DNA of 64,000 nucleotides from Gracilariopsis chorda (Eukaryota > Rhodophyta > Florideophyceae > Gracilariales > Gracilariaceae). The notes beneath the pieces are model-generated. The model made no database searches, was not told the origin of the DNA, and was given only the letters and a program-made list of their open reading frames with translations. The stretch is taken from NCBI GenBank assembly GCA_003194525.1, contig NBIV01000085.1, forward strand, positions 1 through 64,000. Direction: 5' to 3'. Position 1 is the stretch's first letter; the number at the start of each line of letters is the position of its first letter. The position numbers were made by a program, and so were the translations under genes. Shown one piece after another: positions 57,850-64,000 of the stretch.

Positions 57850-59665
57850 TTACTTCTTCATTGATTTGCAGATTTGCAGCGTACTTGGTAAAGTGCCATG
57901 GTATCGGCACCATTAATTCTCTTACGCATGCGAATGCCTTGCATCAAATTAATTCCAGTACCAGCTTTTTCGGAGCTGACTCGATATCATCCAAATCTTG
58001 GCTGGTTCGATCTATAAAGACAGTTGTATCCCAGGTATTATTGATCAGTTCGGATGCCAATTTCGTATAGAATGTATTCGAATTGAGGTTACATCGTCCT
58101 GCTTTAGCTGACTTGCATATATTCCACGCTTCAACCATGCAAATTGCCAAAAGCGAGCAATTAACCCTGGAAGACCATTCCTTAACTTCTATTTTCTTCT
58201 CAAGTTTGGGGTCATCTTAGTGGCACAAATTGTGCCCATCAATCATCGAGCAGCACTCATAGTAATCTTTGCATACTTCTGGAATAGGTGTTTCATTCTC
58301 CGAACTCTTGATGATATTGTTTCCTTTCCTCCAAAGATCTCTTAAGACTGAAGTAGCAGAATTTGTGGTTCCATAAGTAGATAGAAGATACGTTTGGTCT
58401 CTGTCCACTCATAATATTGCAATGAGGTTCTTGCTAACTGAATTTACCTTCGATAGAAGCGCAATGGGCTCTCCCCTTTGAGCAAGTTTCAATTCTGACA
58501 AATCTTTGATAAGAAATTCTTTTGTAACATTCTTCACAACCCCGATAAATCTTAACCCCTTTTGCAATACAGAAGTCGCAGTTTGGACAGACGAAAAGAA
58601 TGAATGGGCGCAAACAACCAATTCAGTTCAAAACAAAGGCTCAAATAGTCGCAGAATAGCAGCACTTCCATGCCGATGTTTCTGAGAGAACGAAGATTGT
58701 GAGTTGTTTTCTGAACGCATATTGAATTCAATTCTCAACATAGTACCAATTTCTCCGCAACAAATGGATCTTACGTCACATCTGTTTTCGGGTTTGCGAT
58801 CCAGTGCTGTGTAATGAGGGAGCTTAACGTCAAACCAGTTCTCACCAAACCCGTACCAACGTGACATGTTTTCGTCAACACATAGTGAGTGAGACAAAGT
58901 AACAAATGTTCGGCGAAGGTCATTAAATTCTTTCAAAAAATACGTGACGAGATTCCGACGAGCAACTCCACCTTCGTGACGCTTTCAATCTCCGCCAAGG
59001 ACAATGTAGCTTCTAATAGTCTCAAATCTGTTCTTCGTAACACGTTTTCGAAGGTCAGGGGATGCTAAGTACCGATACTAATACCTTTGACTCCACAAGT
59101 CACGCCTGTCTGAGACTTCTAATCGAGGTGTCAAAACGAGAATGCCCAAAAATTTTAGAATCTCTCCTCCAGTAGTCCTCGAAGAACCTTCATGGCGAAG
59201 ACTATCATTAGTTCTATCCACAATCACTTTCAGAGAAACGTTTGGAAATATCCACATAAAGCAGTTAAATGGCATGAGAATATTGGTAGCGTGACGGGCG
59301 GTGATGAAATCTCCAGCCAGGCCGATGACTCTCCATTGATGCAATTGCACAAATCCATTTAACGGCGTCGAAACATTAGAAATCATCCACTTGTGGTCAT
59401 GGGGGTCCACTGATTTATCGCGTGTAGCTTGAACGTCTGTGAAATTTATGTTCTGCAAAGGTAGAGCAGCTTTACTTACTGTCACGATCGAATCGCTATT
59501 GTTCGGGTCATCGGCAGTGTTGTTTTCATTACAAATGCCAGTGCTGCCTCCTAGAAGTTCGGTTTGTTTCTCTCTGTCGTACACATAACTGCCCTCTTTA
59601 AATTTGCAGAGATGCGAAGTACACTGTTTGGTTTGGCCGGGTAACTCAAACAAACAAGTGATCAT
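57850..59665 (-). pseudogene. piggyBac-type transposase, copy b
   Basis: Pieces in order. 59665-59078 is the N-terminal part (VQLHQWRVIGLAGDFITAR; CFMWIFPNVSLKVIVDR; GGEILKFLGILVLT). 58936-58628 has LSHSLCVDENMSRWYG with the first Asp and YTALDRKPENR. 58621-58409 reads VVCAHSFFSS, where the second catalytic Asp is His (codon 58604-58606), and RFIGVVKNVTKEF. 58408 on has VDRDQTYLLST across a stop. 58150-57944 has AICMVEAWNICKSAK. About 57880-57940 has a basic GTGINLMQ segment also seen in copy a. The C-terminal finger is not found. Dead by frameshifts, stops and the lost Asp. Confidence 0.7.
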
Positions 59666-60013
59666 TGACTAATTTCGGTTGTTTACCTTGACAGTTTCCA
59701 CGTTTCTGATGATAACCTTGATCATAATGGTCTTCCAAATAGATCTGATAAAACTTCTGCAGCTAGAAACTGAGGTCACCAACCCAGCACGTGTCTGAAA
59801 ATGGCTGCCACCCTTACGGCGCATCAGATACAGTTGTTATTGTGATGGTTTTCTGGAAATTGATGGCGTCAAAGTGCTTGAATGTAAACTTTATGAGAGT
59901 ACTGACTGGAACTTAAGATCTGCCGGAGTAGACAAGACATCGAACTACGTAGTGGGCTAAGAATCTTGACAAAATAACCTTGCTTAGAAAATTTGTGAGG
60001 CTATCAATTTTGG

Positions 60014-60025
60014 CCTCATATGAGG
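60014..60025. repeat. 12-bp palindrome CCTCATATGAGG in unit b
   Basis: Same palindrome as 44812-44823. Confidence 0.5.
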
Positions 60026-60584
60026 CAATTGGTCAAATACACACTAGATGCGATGAATAATAGTGTGTGTTGAACCGGTGGGCTGATATCATATGGGATC
60101 ATCGCACAGGCACGCAAAAGTAACAAAAACATTGATATCTGATCCGCATGGCCCCACATTTCAAATTTTGAACTTGAAAAATGGCCAATGGGGCTGTCTT
60201 TGAACTATAAGCACTTGTAGAAGACGAATAATGAGCCATAAAAGCAGCTCAGTGGTCGTCAGGTCAAATGGGAGCAACAAAACATGAGTTTGAACCTCAC
60301 TGAGGTTATTTAAAATCCAAAGCTCCTTCGGAAGCACGACTATTTCTAAATATATTTAAACTCTCAGGACATTTTCAAAACCTACTTGAACATCAGAAAG
60401 AATACGAGGACATCTGTTAAAGGGGGAATTTCGTCATAAAGATTAAATTATCTAGCAAGTCTTAGCAACACGGATTGAATTAGAAGGGGGCTTAAAATAA
60501 AATGAACTTATGGTACACTTTTGCATTCAAACATGGATTTTCAATATAAAACACCTAAGGTTGAAAAGATTGTTGACATCTTTA

Positions 60585-60757
60585 TCAGCTTCTGAACTTC
60601 ATTGCACCGTGACACTCTTCAATTTTTTTTATAAAACAATCTCGATTAGTACCAGTGTGACATAAAAACACTCCTTTTTTCCTTCCTGATATAGCATCCA
60701 GAACATAAAAACTTGGACTTGGTATTAACTTTGCAAGAAGTGCATCGTCCTTGATAT
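60585..60757 (-). pseudogene. piggyBac transposase C-terminal fragment, copy c
   Basis: Minus strand reads IPSPSFYVLDAISGRKKGVF and then LCHTGTNRDCFIKKIEECHG, the Cys/His finger that ends many piggyBac transposases and matches the finger remnant of copy a. The frame runs into the LTR of element 3, which cuts off the rest of the gene. The 3' margin at 60386-60530, with TTAAAGGGG at 60417, belongs to this unit. Confidence 0.6.
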
Positions 60758-60762
60758 AAAGA

Positions 60763-61588
60763 TAAAGTGCAACGCCATCAGGGAGGGATTCTTGGTACTT
60801 GATCGTTTTCCTCATATTATCGGTTGTGTAGTGTGTATATGAACTACGCCACACAATGGTGGGTATGGACACGTGGGACACGGTTTTGGGTCACTTGGCG
60901 TTTGGCCACAGTAGTGGATGTTGCCACGAAATGTGGAGTATTTTAGTTAACACTATTTATTATTTTCACACCCATTTCTGGGAAGCTAGTACTTAGTGCG
61001 ACGGCGCACTGCCGTCGCACCAGTAAACCTTCCCCAACAAGGGACCCCAACCTGGGGAATTGGCTCTAGTTGTTACCGCTTGCGCGCGTGCTCTACTCCT
61101 CCTTGGAGGGAAACGCCATAAACCACGGGACATCTAACTCCCTTGCACATCTAAAGAGACCCATTCTTGGGAGTATAATTGTTCCAATAACATTGGTGTT
61201 TCGCCCTGTATAGGGAGTCCTGTCCACCGGCATTGCCGTATTCGTCCGTCGCTCTCGCGACTCACTTCGTCCTCTCTTCCTCCTCTTCGCCCTTCCGTTT
61301 CCGCTTTTTAGGGTAGCACCTCCCGCTATCCGCGTCCCTCGTGTGAGCATCCACTCACACACCCCCACTTACTTGGAAACATACCCCTACTGAGGATCAC
61401 ACCCCGCTCACGCGGATACCAATTCTTCGCCTTCACCTCCCTGCGCGAGTCGGGACAGGTGTCCCTGGTCTTACAAACCGGCTTCGCCGTGACACCTCTG
61501 GGAGGGCTCTAACCAACTGGGTTCACCTCGTGAGAGGAAGATCCCGAACGTCTTTCGGTGTTTTTCCCCTTTGGGGCATTGCACCACA
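60763..61588 (+). repeat. 5' LTR of element 3 (826 bp)
   Basis: Full-length relative of the element 1 LTRs, ending GCACCACA at 61588. The first bases (TAAAGTGC rather than TGTAGTGC) are mutated, so the exact start is inferred by alignment. Confidence 0.85.
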
Positions 61589-61591
61589 AAG

Positions 61592-61609
61592 TGGTCTCCC
61601 GACCTAGAA
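61592..61609 (+). promoter_or_regulatory. Primer-binding site of element 3
   Basis: TGGTCTCCCGACCTAGAA three bases after the LTR, identical to elements 1 and 2. Confidence 0.8.
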
Positions 61610-61692
61610 TTGGTTTTTGTTTTCCCTCTTACGAGGTTTGTTTTCATTCACCAGAAGTTCCGTGATCGTTCCCGTCGTAACGGTATTTTCTC

Positions 61693-63864
61693 ATGTCGAG
61701 AAATCCCTCCGATGCGGAGCCAGTGGTTACGCGTAGTCGCTCCCGCGACAACGTGGACACTTCCGAAGTTCGGTTCGTACCCCGTATCCCTATACAGACA
61801 AGTTCCAGCCGTGCTGGCACCGCTTCACTGCGGAATGATACCCCCGACCGGGAACCCCGGAACATCCTTTTGCCCTCATTGTCACCCCCACAGGGGAATG
61901 CAGCATCGACTCCGGCTGTTGCCGCAGCGCCTCAGGCACCCCGGCCCGCTCCCGCTGTCGCGGCTTCAAGCCCCCGTGGAAAGGGCGATAACACCCCCCA
62001 GGGGACTTCCCTGGAATCCCAGGTCGGCGCTCTGTGGACCGCCGATGACACCCTTGTAGGGGAACTAAAATCCCTCCAAGAGGTGGTCTTGGCAACCCCC
62101 GCCAAGGAGGTTGCCGAGGAACTCCGTATTTTACGGTCTGACGTCAAATCCGTGTTGGAGAGTTTGTGACAACCCGCCACCTTCATCGACGGAGTGGAAG
62201 CCCGATTTGATTGGATTGGTGCCCGCCTGGAGACGCTGAAGCAGTTCTTCCTCATGGACAAACCATCCCCGGATGATTCGGTAAACGAGGCATCGCACAA
62301 CGACCAGCTTGCTGGGAAGTAGAAACGCCGTCATCGACGGAAACGCCACCAAAAATATTCGGACTCCGATTCTTCGATATCCTCGGACTCATCCCGAAAC
62401 CATTCGGTTAGCTCGAGCTCCTCGGACTCCGACTCGGAGGACGAGAAGCGAGGCTACTCCTCCCGCTCGAAGCGGTCATCGGCCACTGAAGGTGTTATCC
62501 GAACCTGCCAGAAGGGGAGAAGACACCCTGGTCTACGGGAATTGAAACCGACAAACCCGGATTACCGGAAGCTTTTATCATACCGGTACTACCGGCTCGA
62601 AGATTCGTCACTTGGACGTACGCCCCGTGGTACGGGAAAGGTGCAAGATTGCATGAAGCGAATGCAGCTCTCGCTCCGCAACCAGTATTTTACTGGAGAG
62701 GACCCAGTCCTAGTACTGGATTTCCTATCCCGCTTTGTAGCGGAGGCCGATATCCTCTGTATGAATGAGGGACAAGCCTATTTGGCTTTACCGTATTTCT
62801 TACCAGGAGTGGCGGAGGACCAATACAACTCTGTCAGAGGATCTTCTCGTGCCTCCGAGGGAGGAGTTACTTGCTGGCCGGAGGCTGTGCAGTATCTTCT
62901 GCGCTCCTACGCCACCAACACCGCTATTCAGCAGGCTATCCTCGCTTTGCGAGATACACGCCAGCGTGCTGGAGAGACCGAGACCGATTACTCGGTGCGC
63001 CTTAACAAGGCTTTCCACAGATGTGGTAACGGACCCGGTGGGTAGTGCAGTACCATGTTCATCGATGGTCTTGACCCGGCAATCCGGAGTTTAGTTACCC
63101 GTGATCTGGAGGACAAGCGGAGGATCACCTATCTCGAGCTGGTCCAACACGCTCGAGCGGAAGGGTATGCACTTCGTGCAAGAACTCCGAACAATCGGTC
63201 TGAAGCCGCCAAGGCGTTGTTGCTAGAAAGCGAAGCTTCCTCACTCCCGGTCACTGCGGATGGGAACCCTGGACAGGGATTTGATACCGTGCATTTAGTG
63301 CAGGGGGATGGTGTGTCGATACCCACTAGTGATTTGCCGTCAACGACGGAGATGACCCGTGATACGGGAACAGAAGATCCCGTTCTATACAGTGGCAACG
63401 GTCGGGTCCAACCCCAATGACACCCGTTTTCAAACGGTCAATCCCGTTATCAAGGGCCTTGATGGACTGACATCCGCCCTGCGGTTCGCTTCTCCGATAC
63501 TCGGAATAATAATTCGCGTGTCGCGGTGTTGGCTCTCATTTGCCATCTTTGTTATGCCCATGGCCATAACTCGCCTCAGTGTCTCTGCTCACTGAAGGAT
63601 ATGGCCAAGGTGGTGGCAAACTAAGAGGCCCTCACTCCAGAGGAGAAATGTTCCCTCCCGACGGCTTCCTACCTCCGTGCTAAAACGGACTTTTCCCATG
63701 CCGTACCACAGACCCCGCGTGCGCGGCAAGCGTCATACACCCCGATTCAGGAGATCGCGCAACCATCCGTTGCAACCCCCGCGTATGCGGATAGAAACCT
63801 CCGTGAATGGGATGAAGCACTCGTTGTCGAGGAAACCAACCCACCGCCGAAGGCGGAAAACTAA
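61693..63864 (+). pseudogene. gag: Element 3 gag with two stops and frameshifts
   Basis: ATG 61693 (MSRNPSDAEPVVTRSRSRD), then the same plan as element 1: Ala/Pro-rich part, a helical segment (EVAEELRILRSDVKSVLESL), TGA at 62167-62169 and a TAG near 62320 in the same frame, Ser/Asp tract, capsid region (62542-63045: ILCMNEGQAYLALPYFL), then a frame change at about 63040 into MFIDGLDPAIRSL. A second change lies after 63420. The zinc knuckle region is near 63540-63600 and the final TAA is at 63862-63864. It is independently broken from element 1, since the stops differ. Confidence 0.85.
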
Positions 63865-64000
63865 CTGAGGGAGTCGCCCCTTTGGGAGAGGCGTCCTCAG
63901 ACAAGAGGCTGTTGACGCCCGAGGCGTCCTCGCCTTGCTCCCCGGTGAAAGTCCTCTCGAGGAAAGACACCGCTGACGCGGACTCTGCGCACCTCGGTGT
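63865..64000 (+). pseudogene. pol: Element 3 pol, first codons only
   Basis: Similar to the first ~40 codons of element 1 pol (SPVKVLSRKD). It ends at the window edge before the protease motif. It includes the 6-bp hairpin at 63914-63928. Confidence 0.6.

Larger units (their letters stand above)
57653..60380 (-). mobile_element. piggyBac unit b, main part
   Basis: Continues unit b after Helitron B. It holds the copy b transposase and a 5' margin (60000-60340) similar to that of unit a. The unbroken join to unit c at 60290-60420 is the empty site for Helitron A. Confidence 0.55.
60763..64000 (+). mobile_element. Element 3: plus-strand relative of element 1, truncated by the window
   Basis: LTR 60763-61588, primer-binding site, gag and the first bases of pol. 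It is close to element 1 throughout (LTR, gag, hairpins) but in the opposite orientation. It is inserted in piggyBac copy c. The 3' LTR and target duplication lie outside the window. Confidence 0.9.

Noticed and set aside
60585..60881. 98-codon frame as an intact small protein
   Set aside because: It is a chimera: the first ~40 codons are LTR antisense and the rest is a piggyBac C-terminal finger.
1..64000. CRISPR arrays, rRNA or tRNA genes
   Set aside because: No regularly spaced direct repeats with unique spacers, no rRNA-like blocks and no convincing cloverleaf were seen. The 68-bp array is a contiguous minisatellite.

Overview
The window is eukaryotic nuclear DNA and almost entirely a graveyard of nested transposable elements. 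The evidence is three chromodomain-bearing Ty3/gypsy LTR retrotransposons with tRNA primer-binding sites, two Helitrons, piggyBac, pogo-like and Mutator-like transposases, AATAAA signals and no bacterial-type operons. Only one ordinary host-like gene is recognisable: a secreted haloalkane-dehalogenase-type alpha/beta hydrolase at 1237-2247. A single-exon gene beside long repeat-rich gaps would fit a red alga or another algal or oomycete-like protist. That placement is a guess, because nothing here is a taxonomic marker.

Layout. 1-3793: hydrolase gene and unassigned DNA. 3794-13722: element 1, a decayed Ty3/gypsy chromovirus on the minus strand with ~830-bp LTRs. 13915-21256: minus-strand remains of a pogo/DDE_1 transposase, then a Mutator-like transposase accompanied by a Ulp1-type cysteine protease, with a ~170-bp inverted repeat at the two edges. 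22103-32514: element 2, a structurally complete chromovirus (563-bp LTRs about 98% identical, 5-bp target duplication TTTTG). It carries an extra 575-codon open frame on the opposite strand between pol and the 3' LTR. 34300-39836: a very old gag-bearing remnant between diverged direct repeats. 41975-60762: consecutive copies of a ~3-kb unit holding a minus-strand piggyBac transposase gene, interrupted by Helitron A (45190-51219) and Helitron B (51394-57652). 60763-64000: element 3, a plus-strand relative of element 1 inserted in a piggyBac remnant and cut off by the window end.

The most interesting signals are four. (1) The antisense gene of element 2 has its own start context and poly(A) signal and no family I recognise. 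(2) Elements 1 and 3, LTRs and coding parts alike, are unusually rich in short perfect hairpins (4-6 bp stems, 2-5 nt loops), and some stems stay paired between copies while loops change. (3) The piggyBac unit repeats in a row, and its uninterrupted copy acts as an empty site that fixes the Helitron ends. (4) The Mutator-like element is associated with a Ulp1 protease. Most transposon genes are broken, and the breaks are listed with each entry. All alignments were done by eye; no searches were run.
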